Shown here piece by piece: positions 24,217 to 33,318 of a DNA stretch of 64,000 nucleotides. Made by a program: the position numbers and the translations under genes. Numbering within the stretch: position 1 is the first letter of the stretch; the number at the start of each line of letters is the position of its first letter. Under the pieces are notes generated by a model, which saw only the letters and a list, made by a program, of their open reading frames with translations, did no database searches and was not told the origin of the DNA. This DNA is from Mycolicibacterium madagascariense (GTDB lineage Bacteria; Actinomycetota; Actinomycetes; Mycobacteriales; Mycobacteriaceae): assembly GCF_010729665.1 (NCBI RefSeq), contig NZ_AP022611.1:124001-188000 (forward strand), given 5' to 3'.

Positions 24217-24378
24217 ATGTGTCACGCCATCCGATGCAAAGTCTGCCAGAAGACGACGTGGTCGGGCTGCGGTGCACACGTCGAAGCCGTCAAGAAGTCC
24301 GTACCAACCGAACAGTGGTGTGACGGGCACGAGACGCCGCCACATCGTAGATCATTCCCGTTCAAGAAAGGTCGATGA
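24217..24378 (+). CDS. 53-aa Cys-rich zinc-ribbon-like protein
   Basis: Begins MCHAIRCKVCQKTTWSGCG and has a later QWCDGHE, giving CxxxxxCxxC...C and CxxH, a probable zinc-binding fold. Small actinobacterial proteins beginning MCHAVTC..CGKTTW.GCG are common, often near sulfur or redox genes; role unknown. It starts one base after the preceding stop codon, and its TGA overlaps the next ATG (ATGA), so it is embedded in the operon. Confidence 0.7.
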   Translation: MCHAIRCKVCQKTTWSGCGAHVEAVKKSVPTEQWCDGHETPPHRRSFPFKKGR

Positions 24379-25561
24379 ACATGACTAAGAAACTATTGAT
24401 TCTGGGTGCCGGGATCGGTGGCCTCAGCGTTGTCCACGAACTCGTCGAAACCGGGGTCGACCTCGCCGACCTCGACGTCACCGTGATCGACGAGGACTTC
24501 TCACACTTCCTCGGATTTACCCTGCCCTGGGTCATGCGTGGCTGGCGTGACCGCGACAGTGTCGCGATCCGTCCGACCGCAGATGCGTTGGCGGACGTCG
24601 AAACCATCACCGGAGCGGTCCAACACGTCGATCCCGAAGCGCGTGTGGTGACGCTGGCCACGGGCGAACTGGTGTCCTTCGATGCCCTGGTCATCGCCAC
24701 CGGCGCGCGAAACGCGATCGGACGGGTTCCGGGACTGCAGGACGCCGTCGACGCGCACACCGCCGTGCACTACTACAGCGCCGACGCCGCCGCCGACGCC
24801 AACCGAGCGCTCAGTGAGTTCACCGGCGGCAAACTGGTATTCCTGGTCACCGCGCTGCCGTACCGATGTCCCGTGGCGCCCTATGAGGGAGCGATGCTGG
24901 CAGCCGATTTGTTGCACGATAACGGAGTACGGACCGCCACCCAGATCTCGGTGCACAGCCCGGAGCCGCAACCGATGCCATCGGCGGGCCCTTCGCCGGC
25001 CCGGAGTTGGTCGCTCTGCTCAACGACAAGGGCATCGCGTTCTTCGCCGAACATGCCGTCGACCGAGTCGATGCCGAGCACCGGACGGTCCACTTCGCCG
25101 ACAGTTCGACCGCCGACTACGACCTCTTGGTGTTCGTGCCGCCCCACGAGCCCGCCCTGACGCTCGGCGAGCCCGGGTGGATCGGTGTCGACAACGCGAC
25201 GATGCAGACGCGCTATCCCGGCATCTACGCGATTGGTGACACCACCGCCGTCACGTCCCCGTCGGGACGCCCCCTGCCCAAGGCCGCGATCTTCGCCAAG
25301 AACGGTGCGAAGGCCGCGGCGGCCAACGTGCTCAACCATCTCGGTATCACCGATGCCACCAGCGCTCTGTCCGGCGAGGGGTTCTGCTACGTCGACGTCG
25401 GCGGTGGTGCCTCAGCCCAGGGCAAGGGCGATTTCTTCACCCTGCCCCACCCCGCGATCCACCTGGCCGCTCCGTCGGTCGAGCTCCATCACGACAAACA
25501 GGACGAAGAACGGGACTGGCGAGCGCTCTGGGAATTGGCGGCTGCGCCAACCACGCACTGA
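24375..25561 (+). pseudogene. SQR-like FAD/NAD(P) oxidoreductase, frameshifted
   Basis: Two frames make one flavoprotein. The first (24375 to about 24979) has the FAD-binding LILGAGIGGLSVVHELVE, VIATGARN and the cysteine segment ALPYRCPVAPYEG typical of sulfide:quinone-reductase relatives. The second (about 24980-25561) continues with IGGPFAGPELVALLNDKG, IYAIGDTTAV and PKAAIFAKNGAKAAAANVL. Between ATG 24975-24977 and ATC 24980-24982 one base is missing. Either a real one-base deletion or a sequencing error. The family oxidises sulfide to persulfide at the membrane. The second part could be re-initiated from GTG 25004 or ATG-less codons, but would lack FAD binding. Confidence 0.8.
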
Positions 25562-25583
25562 CGTGACACGGAGAACGTCAGCG

Positions 25584-26012
25584 GTGAGCGTGCTCGCCAA
25601 GGGCTGGGTACCGGTGGTCGTCGTGGTGGCAGTCGTCCTCGGCGGTGTGACCGTGGTCAGGTTGCGCGGCGCGTTCGGCTCCGAGGCGATCTTCTCCGCC
25701 TCGGGTGCCGACGCCGAACCCCTTGAACAGGCTCACGTCAAATACGTGACCTACGACCTCTATGGATCTCGTGACATGATCGGAAGCGTCAACTATCTGG
25801 ACGCGAACGCCCAAGCGCACCAGGCGAACTTCACCGGACTGCCCTGGAGCGTCACCGTCTCGACGTCCGCGCCCGCGGTACTGGCAAGTGTGGTGGCGCA
25901 AGGCGACGGTGACTCCATCGGATGCCGAATCACGGTCAACGGTGAGGTCAAGGACGAAGGCCGGGCAGACGGACACCACGCCCAGACCTCCTGTTTGGCG
26001 AAGGCCGCGTGA
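25584..26012 (+). CDS. mmpS: MmpS-family membrane accessory protein
   Basis: 142 aa. One N-terminal membrane segment (VPVVVVVAVVLGGVTVV) then an extracytoplasmic beta domain with VKYVTYDLYGSRDMIGSVNY, SVTVSTSAPAVLASVVAQGD and the family's paired cysteines (GCRITVNGEV, TSCLAKAA). MmpS proteins work with MmpL transporters. GTG 25584 has GGAG 10 bp upstream; GTG 25563 is an alternative. Its stop overlaps the MmpL start (GTGA). Confidence 0.9.
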   Translation: MSVLAKGWVPVVVVVAVVLGGVTVVRLRGAFGSEAIFSASGADAEPLEQAHVKYVTYDLYGSRDMIGSVNYLDANAQAHQANFTGLPWSVTVSTSAPAVLASVVAQGDGDSIGCRITVNGEVKDEGRADGHHAQTSCLAKAA

Positions 26013-28849
26013 CCCAGGACTCCGAGGCCCGTCCGGCGTTCATGCGGTTCATTCGACGCTTTGCGGTACCGATCCTGGTGGCGTGGCTGCTGCTGACCGT
26101 CGCCGTCAACGTCCTGATCCCGCCCATCGAGTCGGTGGCCAGGGACCATGCGGTGACGATGTCACCGCAGGATGCTCCGGCGATGATCGCGGCCAAGCGC
26201 ATTGGTGCGACCTATCACGAGTCGGACTCCGACAGCATCGCGATGGTCGTCCTCGAAGGTGACCGCGAGCTGGGTGATGAGGCGCGTCGCTTCTACGACA
26301 CTCTCGTTCGCGAGCTGCACGCCGACCCCGAACACGTGCAGCACGTGCAAGACGTGTGGGGAGATCCCCTCACCGCGGCCGGGGTACAGAGTCGCGACGG
26401 CAAAGCCGCCTACGTGCAGCTCAATCTCGCCGGGGACCAGGGCAGCACGGCAGGCAACGCCTCCGTCGAAGCGCTGCGAGAGATCGTCGCTCGTTCGTCT
26501 CCACCGGCGGGTCTGAAGGTGTACGTCACGGGGCCAGCACCGCTGACCACGGACATGAACCACGCTGCCGACAAGAGCATGCTCATCATGATGGGCGTGA
26601 CCGGCTTGGTCATCATGATCATGCTGCTGATCACCTACCGCTCGCTGGTCACCATGCTGCTGGTGCTGGTCATGGTGGGCTTCGAGATGGGCACTGCCAG
26701 AGGAGTCGTCGCGCTGCTCGGCGCGCACGACGTCCTGGGCTTCTCCACCTTCGTCGTCGCCATGCTGTCCACGCTGGCGATCGCCGCGGGAACCGACTAC
26801 GCGATATTCCTCGTCGGCCGCTATCAGGAGGCACGCCGAGCCGGCCAGGACCGGGAAGCCGCGTACTACACCATGTTTCGCGGCACCCATCACATCATCC
26901 TGGGCTCGGGACTGACCATCGCAGGTGCGACCCTGTGCCTGCACTCCGCCCGATTGTCCTACTTCAAGGCCCTCGGGCTGCCGTCGGCGATAGGCCTGCT
27001 GGTCGTCGTCGCGGGAGCGCTGACCGCGGCTCCCGCCGTCGTGGCGGTGGCCAGCCGCTTCGGCCTACTCGACGCCAAGCGGGAGTCGAACGTCCGACGG
27101 TGGCATCGCATTGGCACCGCGACGGTCCGATGGCCCGGCGCGGTGCTTGCCGCCACCCTGGCCATCGCCGTCGTCGGCATCGCCGTCGTGCCGACCATGC
27201 AGATCAGCTACAACGACCGCTTCTACATCGCCGACGACGCTCCGTCCAATGTTGGATATGCGGCTGCGGAAAAGCATTTCAGCGCCGCGACGATGAATCC
27301 CGACATCCTGATGATCGAGAGCGATCACGACATGCGGACCAGTGCGGACATGATCGTCCTCGACAAGATCGCCACCGAGGTCTTCCGGACACCGGGAATT
27401 GCCATGGTGCAGAGCATCACCCGCCCCCTGGGCGGGCCGATCGAGCACACCTCGATTCCCTTTCAAATCAGCGCCCAATCGATACCGATCCAGCAGAACC
27501 TGCAATTCGTGCGGGACAGGGTCGCCGACATGCTCGCGATGAGCGATGACCTCGGCGCGATGATCAGTTCCATGAAGCGGATCGAGACCTCGCTGGCCCG
27601 CATCGGCGGTGCCACCCACCGCCTGGTCGGGGACACGGGCGAAATGAAGGCGACCCTCGACCAGATTCGAGACCACCTCGCCGATTTCGACGACACGGTG
27701 CGACCGTTGCGCAATTACCTCTACTGGGAACCGCATTGCTTCGACATTTCCATTTGCTCGGGCGCCAAGTCGGTATTCGAGGCCATCGACGGGGTCGACA
27801 CGTTCAGCGATGACATGACCGCTTTGATGACCGACATCGGCGATGCCGACGGTGGCGTGTCCGACGTGGTCACCCAGTTTCGACCGATCATCGGTGTCGC
27901 GCAGTCGATGCGCAATTCCCTTCTGACCATGCACAGCACCTTCTCGGGCCTCATTACTCAGATGGCCCAGATGACCGACACCGCCAGCGCGATGGGACAG
28001 GCGTTCGACGCGTCCAAGAGCGGTGACTACTTCTACCTACCGCCAGAGGCCTTCCAGAACCCGGACTTTCAACGCGGACTGAAGCTCTTCCTCTCACCCG
28101 ATGGCAAAGCGGCCCGCTTCATCATCACCCACGATCACGATCCGGCGACCCCCGCCGGCATCGCGTCGGTCACCTCCGAACTCGACGCCGCCCACCAAGC
28201 GGTCAAGGGCACCGCGCTGACCGATGCACGGTTCTACCTCGCCGGCACCGCCGCCATCTACCGCGACATCCAGTCGGGCGCACACTACGACCTCCTCATC
28301 GTCGGAATAGCAGCCTTGACACTGATATTCGCTGTCATGGTGATCATCACCCGAGCACTGGTGGCGTCCCTGGTGATCGTCGGCACCGTCCTGCTCTCGC
28401 TCGGTGCCGCCTTCGGACTCACCGTCCTGGTGTGGCAGTACCTGTTCGGTCTAGACCTGAACTGGATCGCCCCGGTCTTCGGGCTGATCATCCTGCTAGC
28501 CGTCGGCTCGGACTACAACCTGCTTCTCGTCTCCCGCTTCAAGGAGGAAATGGGAGCCGGGCTAAAGACCGGGATCATCCGCTCCATGGGTCAGACCGGC
28601 GCCGTGGTCACTGCGGCGGGGCTGGTCTTTGCGTTCACCATGATGTCGATGGTCGCCAGCGATCTGAGCTCGATAGGACAGGCGGGCAGCACGATTGGCC
28701 TGGGGCTACTCTTCGATACCCTCATCGTGCGTTCGCTGATGACCCCCTCCATCGCTGCGCTTCTCGCTCGCTGGTTCTGGTGGCCCCTCAACATCCGCAA
28801 AAGGCCGATCCCTTCGGTTCGCGAGCCCGTCTCGCCCAGTGCGCCGTAA
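26009..28849 (+). CDS. mmpL: MmpL-family RND transporter
   Basis: 946 aa from GTG 26009. Classic MmpL topology: TM1 at 17-37, a first periplasmic loop, five TMs (about 190-345), a second large loop with IGGATHRLVGDTGEMKATL, and five final TMs. Proton-relay motifs GTDYAIFLVGRYQE (about 262) and GSDYNLLLVSRFKEE (about 834) are intact. MmpL proteins export lipids, siderophores or drugs. The substrate here cannot be read from sequence; co-regulation with a persulfide-type sensor suggests a sulfur-related or thiol-stress cargo, which is inference. Confidence 0.95.
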   Translation: MTQDSEARPAFMRFIRRFAVPILVAWLLLTVAVNVLIPPIESVARDHAVTMSPQDAPAMIAAKRIGATYHESDSDSIAMVVLEGDRELGDEARRFYDTLVRELHADPEHVQHVQDVWGDPLTAAGVQSRDGKAAYVQLNLAGDQGSTAGNASVEALREIVARSSPPAGLKVYVTGPAPLTTDMNHAADKSMLIMMGVTGLVIMIMLLITYRSLVTMLLVLVMVGFEMGTARGVVALLGAHDVLGFSTFVVAMLSTLAIAAGTDYAIFLVGRYQEARRAGQDREAAYYTMFRGTHHIILGSGLTIAGATLCLHSARLSYFKALGLPSAIGLLVVVAGALTAAPAVVAVASRFGLLDAKRESNVRRWHRIGTATVRWPGAVLAATLAIAVVGIAVVPTMQISYNDRFYIADDAPSNVGYAAAEKHFSAATMNPDILMIESDHDMRTSADMIVLDKIATEVFRTPGIAMVQSITRPLGGPIEHTSIPFQISAQSIPIQQNLQFVRDRVADMLAMSDDLGAMISSMKRIETSLARIGGATHRLVGDTGEMKATLDQIRDHLADFDDTVRPLRNYLYWEPHCFDISICSGAKSVFEAIDGVDTFSDDMTALMTDIGDADGGVSDVVTQFRPIIGVAQSMRNSLLTMHSTFSGLITQMAQMTDTASAMGQAFDASKSGDYFYLPPEAFQNPDFQRGLKLFLSPDGKAARFIITHDHDPATPAGIASVTSELDAAHQAVKGTALTDARFYLAGTAAIYRDIQSGAHYDLLIVGIAALTLIFAVMVIITRALVASLVIVGTVLLSLGAAFGLTVLVWQYLFGLDLNWIAPVFGLIILLAVGSDYNLLLVSRFKEEMGAGLKTGIIRSMGQTGAVVTAAGLVFAFTMMSMVASDLSSIGQAGSTIGLGLLFDTLIVRSLMTPSIAALLARWFWWPLNIRKRPIPSVREPVSPSAP

Positions 28850-28859
28850 ACCGTGGTCG

Positions 28860-28875
28860 ATACCCATGCGGGTAT
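28860..28875. promoter_or_regulatory. CstR/CsoR-type operator (autoregulatory)
   Basis: ATACCC ATGC GGGTAT, a perfect 6-4-6 palindrome 32 bp upstream of the repressor start codon, of the type bound by CsoR-family tetramers. Confidence 0.75.
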
Positions 28876-28880
28876 GCTGA

Positions 28881-29177
<297 letters not shown>

Positions 29178-29286
29178 TCGATCTCTTTTTCTAGTCGTGC
29201 ATGCTGAGTGCACCCACTGCACGGGGATCATCCGCTAAACACGTCGACGAGAGTTCAAAGATTGACGAGCCCAACTAAACGTTGAC

Positions 29287-29295
29287 AAGTTCAGT
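29287..29295 (-). repeat. Right terminal inverted repeat
   Basis: AAGTTCAGT, the inverse of 18612-18620, four bases inside the right junction (29299/29300). Confidence 0.65.
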
Positions 29296-29299
29296 GAAG

Positions 29300-29416
29300 C
29301 TGGCCGTCGAACTTCCACTCCACAGCCCACCGATCGCCGCTGGGCGGCGGGCCGAGCGTGGCCAGCATCGGCGCCGGCGTCGCACGCCGGCGCACCACAG
29401 AACGCCCAGCGGCCAC
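29300..29416 (-). pseudogene. ATP-dependent DNA ligase, N-terminal fragment with active site
   Basis: About 39 codons: ...APMLATLGPPPSGDRWAVEW followed by KFDGQ. This is the standard ligase N-terminus up to and including motif I; the nucleophilic Lys codon is at 29312-29314. Reading on into the element gives two codons and a stop. Joined to 18603 it restores the ligase frame. GTG codons at 29416, 29398 and 29395 are possible starts. Originally the ligase stood between the coupling protein and the relaxase. Confidence 0.8.
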
Positions 29417-29489
29417 GCATCGACGGTACGCCCGCCGACCGCATCACCGAGACGGGCGAGAGTTCAAGACGTACGTCCTGCTCGGCCCG

Positions 29490-30920
29490 TCAGGCCGTCG
29501 CAACGGCCGTCCGCTGCCGGCGTTGACGAGTCTGGATCGCGCTGTCGTAGATGTCGAGGAACTGGCTCCAGTCGGGAATCTGAACGCGGCGACCCGCAGT
29601 GCCCCGAAGCAGCAATTGGGCCTCCTCATAGCTCTGTGGAAGCAGCTCCTGCCAGTCGATGATCGCGCCCAGATGTGATGACTGCGAACGGCTTCCACCG
29701 TTGGGCTCATAAGACTCTGTTCGCCGTGTCCCCAGGCCTTGCCAGTGCGACGCCTGTTCGAGCAAGTGGCGCTCATGCGCGCCGTACATCACGACGGTGC
29801 CGGGGAAGATGTCGCGCAGCGCGTCGGCGTACTTCGGTCCGTACACGACGTCGAAGTGGCTGGACGCCTGGACGGTGGCCATGATGTTGACGCCCAGACC
29901 CGCCGACTCGCCCACGTAATTGAGCAGCGCGGGCAGCGGGCAGGAGTTGCACACCTCATCGAGTTCGAGCAGCAACCGGTGTTCGAGCTGGTGTTGAGCG
30001 GTGCGCTTGCGGAAATGGCGAATGATGGAGTCGATCAACGCCACCGCCGCGCCGGCGACGGTGCCGGTGTTGGGTGCGATGACGAACAGGCTCGCGTCGG
30101 GGTCGTCGAGCATGGAGACATCGAAGGATTCGATGCTCAGTTCGTCGACCGCGCTGAGCCGGTCGAGATGTTCGGTGGCGCTGAGCCCGAGACGCACCCA
30201 CGGGGTAACCGCCTTGGAGACGGTGATAGCCACGCTGTCGCGCATGCGGCTGTTCATCGTGAGCACGCGCTGCATGGGATCGGAGAGCATCGGATGCGGA
30301 CACAGGGCGGCCGCGGTCATCCAGGACGGTGTGGCCTCCAGCGACATCTGACCGCCGCCGGGGCCGTCTTCCTCCTCCTCGACCCCGAGGTTCTCGACGG
30401 CTTCGAGGACCCATGGCATGCCCTGACTGTTGCCCTGGGGGCTCGCCGCGTACAGCAGGCACGCCAGCGGGCGGCTGGCCGTCGACTCCCACAGACCGCC
30501 AGCGGCCACCGTCTGGCCGCTGGACGCTCCACCGAAGCCGACACCGGAGGTCGCGAGCATGGTCTCGGCGACCGTGAGAGCTTCGTCGGCAGATCCGATC
30601 GACGCGGTGGGGTCACTGACCATGGACCGCACCCCTGCCGGCCAGACGAGCGTCTTCTCCGGGCGCAGGTCGATGACCCCGGTCGGGCCCGTGACGCCGC
30701 GGCGCATGAGCACCAGTTCGGCGAGGTCCTCCTTGCTGGACACGGCCACCAGAGGTCCGGGATGCAGCACCGCAGCCGGGGCCAGCAGGCGCCGTGTCTT
30801 ACCGGTGCGCGTGGGTGCGCTGATGGCCAAATGTGGTGCGCCCTGGACCTTCTCGTACTGCTCGTTGTCGTTGACGACCAACCCGCAGTACGGGCTATAG
30901 GGCTCGGGCCGCTTGCTCAT
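29490..30920 (-). CDS. Type IV coupling protein (VirD4/TraD-like ATPase)
   Basis: 476 aa. Walker A SAPTRTGKTRR (34-44) near the N-terminus and Walker B LLLELDEVCN (~320). The regions ISAPTRTGKT, VAVSSKEDLAELVLMRRG, LFVIAPNTGTVAGAAVALID and VNIMATVQASSHFDVVYG follow the VirD4/TraG order. No N-terminal membrane anchor is visible, so it is a soluble or peripherally bound form like some actinobacterial coupling proteins. It passes the relaxase-DNA complex to the channel. It has its own leaderless box promoter P5, separated from the upstream kinase gene by a hairpin. Confidence 0.85.
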   Translation of the reverse strand: MSKRPEPYSPYCGLVVNDNEQYEKVQGAPHLAISAPTRTGKTRRLLAPAAVLHPGPLVAVSSKEDLAELVLMRRGVTGPTGVIDLRPEKTLVWPAGVRSMVSDPTASIGSADEALTVAETMLATSGVGFGGASSGQTVAAGGLWESTASRPLACLLYAASPQGNSQGMPWVLEAVENLGVEEEEDGPGGGQMSLEATPSWMTAAALCPHPMLSDPMQRVLTMNSRMRDSVAITVSKAVTPWVRLGLSATEHLDRLSAVDELSIESFDVSMLDDPDASLFVIAPNTGTVAGAAVALIDSIIRHFRKRTAQHQLEHRLLLELDEVCNSCPLPALLNYVGESAGLGVNIMATVQASSHFDVVYGPKYADALRDIFPGTVVMYGAHERHLLEQASHWQGLGTRRTESYEPNGGSRSQSSHLGAIIDWQELLPQSYEEAQLLLRGTAGRRVQIPDWSQFLDIYDSAIQTRQRRQRTAVATA

Positions 30921-30927
30921 GGGCTAC

Positions 30928-30970
30928 ATCGTGGCGGGCGGCACGCTCAGCAGTCCACCACCAGAGCCGA
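30928..30970 (-). promoter_or_regulatory. Box promoter P5 (coupling protein)
   Basis: Minus strand: box TCGGCTCTGGTGG (30958-30970), -35 TGGACT (30952-30957), 18 bp, -10 CACGAT (30928-30933, weakest of the set), seven bases to ATG 30920. Confidence 0.7.
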
Positions 30971-31040
30971 ATTGGCCAGCCGGGACGTTTCCTCAGATGA
31001 ACGCCTTTTATAGCCGCCCGCGAGTAGCCGTGGTCACTGG

Positions 31041-31073
31041 GTGTTCAACTGGTGACCCTGCGCAGTTGAACAC
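31041..31073 (-). terminator. Perfect 10-bp inverted repeat after the kinase gene
   Basis: GTGTTCAACT (31041-31050) and AGTTGAACAC (31064-31073) with a 13-bp spacer, 13 bp downstream of the kinase stop and 70 bp upstream of P5. No T-run. A terminator closing the long transfer operon is most likely; an operator is possible. Confidence 0.55.
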
Positions 31074-31086
31074 TCCGCCAAACGCG

Positions 31087-32682
31087 CTAGGAATGCGACG
31101 ACCACCACGTGTACAGGCCTTCCAGCGTGGCGGCGGGCTGCGCGGCCCGAACGACGCTGAGCAGCAGCTTGTCGTCGTTGGTCCACACCACGACGGGTTG
31201 GCCGCCCTGCAGCCCGCAGAAGACGGTCCCCCGTACAACGTCCGGGCTGTCATTGCGACGCCACGGCCCCGGTGACTGAATGTTCGGCGGGCAGATCCGA
31301 GCGATGGAGCGATTCATGGCGTCGGTGAACGACGCGCGGAGTGCCGGCAGATCCCTGCTGAGCGTGTATGTCGACGACGTAGGGCCGCCGAGGTCGACGT
31401 TGGGGCCGCACGCGACTGCGGCCGCCGCACCTCCGTCGACCGGCGCGGGGTCGCAAGTCCCTGCGGGGTAACCCGAGGGCAGTAACCGGTCGAGCTGGAG
31501 AGCGGCGGGGCTCGTCACCGCCGTCGTGGATGTCGATGTCGATGTGTCGGTCGGCGAATCCGACCATCCAGCAATGAGTTTGAACCAGAGGGCACCGGCG
31601 GTTAGCGCTACGACGGCGAATACCGCCCAGAGGATGAGCACCGGCTTCGCCGGTGTGCGCCGCCGCAGCGTTGGCGTCACGCTGATCGGGTCATCGAAAC
31701 TCTTGCGGAACCCTGGCGTGCGCGGCGGGGTTCCGGGCACCGGTGGGACTGTGGGCGCGCGGCGCGGCGTGAGCGTCGCCGCGGCTGAGGCCGCGGCGAC
31801 GAATTCACGCGCCGAGCCGTATCGGTCGGCCGGGTTTTTGGCCAACGCTCGGGCCATCACCGCGTCCAGTTGCGGGCTGGCCGCAGGCAGGTGCTCGGAG
31901 GTCCGCGGCGGCGGCTGACGCAGATGGGCTAACGCGAGAGCGGTCGTCCCCTCGGCGTTGTAGAACGGCTGCTTACCGGTGAGCAATCGAAACAGCGTGC
32001 ACGCCAGGGAGTAAATGTCGGCGCGGCCATCGACGGCGCCGCCGGTGATCACTTCCGGGGCGGCGTAGGCAAGGGTGACCGCCAGTGTCGCGTCGTCGGA
32101 GTCTTCTGCTGCGCCGGCTGCCCTGGCCACCCCGAAGTCGCTGAGCAGTACCTGCTCCTCATTGAAAGGTCCGGGCGCCAACAGGATGTTGGCGGGCTTG
32201 ACGTCGTGGTGGACGACGTCGCGCTGGTGGGCGTAATCCAGGGCCTTGGCGACCTCACCGACGATGCGCAGCGCTCGTGGCATGGTCATGGTGCCCGCTT
32301 GCAGTGCGGCCTCGGCGTCGGTGCCCTCGACGTAGTGCATGGCGATCCAGAGCTGGCCGTTGTCGGCTTCGCCGCGGTTGTGGATGGAGACGATGTTCGG
32401 GTGGTTCAGCAGTGAGGCGATGTCGGCTTCGCGTACGAACCGCTCCCGAAATGCCGGGTCGCGGGACAGGTCGGGGTTGAGCACTTTGAGGGCGTCGCGG
32501 CGCGGCAGGGTGGGATTCTTGGCCACGTAGACGGTGCCGGTGGCACCGGTGGCCACCAGCCGCTCGATTCGATATCCCCCCACCAGGTTGCCCACCTCGA
32601 ACACAGACACAGCATCGCCTACCGGCGGGGCGGCGGACCGCTCGGTGCGTCCGGGCGTGTCCGATGCTGTCTCGGTGTCCAT
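31087..32682 (-). CDS. Membrane Ser/Thr protein kinase (Pkn type)
   Basis: 531 aa. The cytoplasmic kinase domain has the Gly loop ATGATGTVY, Lys66 (ALKVL), catalytic loop VHHDVKPAN (157-165; the usual HRD is HHD), DFG at 182-184 and APE. A Pro-rich juxtamembrane segment leads to TM ~347-368 (VLILWAVFAVVALTAGALWF) and an external ~150-residue domain with several Cys, as in PknH/PknJ-type sensors. HHD kinases lack the RD arginine and may not need activation-loop phosphorylation. ATG 32682, five bases after the preceding stop, is chosen. Last gene of the transfer operon; probable targets are the neighbouring secretion proteins (inference). Confidence 0.9.
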   Translation of the reverse strand: MDTETASDTPGRTERSAAPPVGDAVSVFEVGNLVGGYRIERLVATGATGTVYVAKNPTLPRRDALKVLNPDLSRDPAFRERFVREADIASLLNHPNIVSIHNRGEADNGQLWIAMHYVEGTDAEAALQAGTMTMPRALRIVGEVAKALDYAHQRDVVHHDVKPANILLAPGPFNEEQVLLSDFGVARAAGAAEDSDDATLAVTLAYAAPEVITGGAVDGRADIYSLACTLFRLLTGKQPFYNAEGTTALALAHLRQPPPRTSEHLPAASPQLDAVMARALAKNPADRYGSAREFVAAASAAATLTPRRAPTVPPVPGTPPRTPGFRKSFDDPISVTPTLRRRTPAKPVLILWAVFAVVALTAGALWFKLIAGWSDSPTDTSTSTSTTAVTSPAALQLDRLLPSGYPAGTCDPAPVDGGAAAAVACGPNVDLGGPTSSTYTLSRDLPALRASFTDAMNRSIARICPPNIQSPGPWRRNDSPDVVRGTVFCGLQGGQPVVVWTNDDKLLLSVVRAAQPAATLEGLYTWWSSHS

Positions 32683-32687
32683 GACTG

Positions 32688-33317
32688 TTACCGGCGGTCG
32701 CCGACATGCAGTAGCGCTCGCAGCCGCGCCCACGGGCCCGGCGTGGACGAGTCGCGTTCGAATCTCACGTGCGCGGACTGGATCAGCTCGCCGTCAACAC
32801 CGGTGTCGATTGATTCCGTGACGTGGTGCCCTTGGGCGGTCAGCGAGCCGACCAGTTGCTCATGGAGTCGATCAGCCCCGAAGCTCCACCAGTCGTCGAC
32901 TGCGGTCAACACTCGGGTGTGGGCATCTGAGGTGGGCCGGGCCGGTGGCGGGATCTCCGACTCCGGCGACCATCGGACGGTCTCGGCTAGCCAGGACTGC
33001 CATTGGTGGGTCAGATCGGCGATGCTCTGATCCAGGCGGGGTTGGCTGCCGACGTGGTAAAGCGCCTGGATGAAGGCGGCACCGGGCAGGCCGTCGATAT
33101 CGGGGCCCGTGTCCGGGCAGATGTGGGCGAATGCGGCCACGGCGCGGGTGACCGCGAGTTGGGCGTCGAAGTCGGCGCTCAGGGACTGAGCAGGTGCCCC
33201 ACCACGGCGCTCGGCGGCTTCGCCGACGTCTCGGTGCAGCTGGTCGCTGGTGACCGTCCACCATTGGTACGCGTCCTCGATAGCTTTGAGCGCGGCCACT
33301 TCCGCCTCGCGTGCCAC
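32688..33317 (-). CDS. Hypothetical protein in transfer operon
   Basis: 209 aa from GTG 33317, overlapping the EccA stop (TGACGTG). Helical, Trp-rich (DAYQWWTVTSDQLHRDVGEA, LTHQWQSWLAETVRW, AVDDWWSFGADRLHEQLVGS): two similar segments, each with WW or W..W followed by DxLHxxxG, suggest an internal duplication. No signal or membrane segment. It sits between EccA and the kinase and is translated with them. Family not recognised. Confidence 0.65.
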   Translation of the reverse strand: MAREAEVAALKAIEDAYQWWTVTSDQLHRDVGEAAERRGGAPAQSLSADFDAQLAVTRAVAAFAHICPDTGPDIDGLPGAAFIQALYHVGSQPRLDQSIADLTHQWQSWLAETVRWSPESEIPPPARPTSDAHTRVLTAVDDWWSFGADRLHEQLVGSLTAQGHHVTESIDTGVDGELIQSAHVRFERDSSTPGPWARLRALLHVGDRR

Positions 33318-33318
33318 G

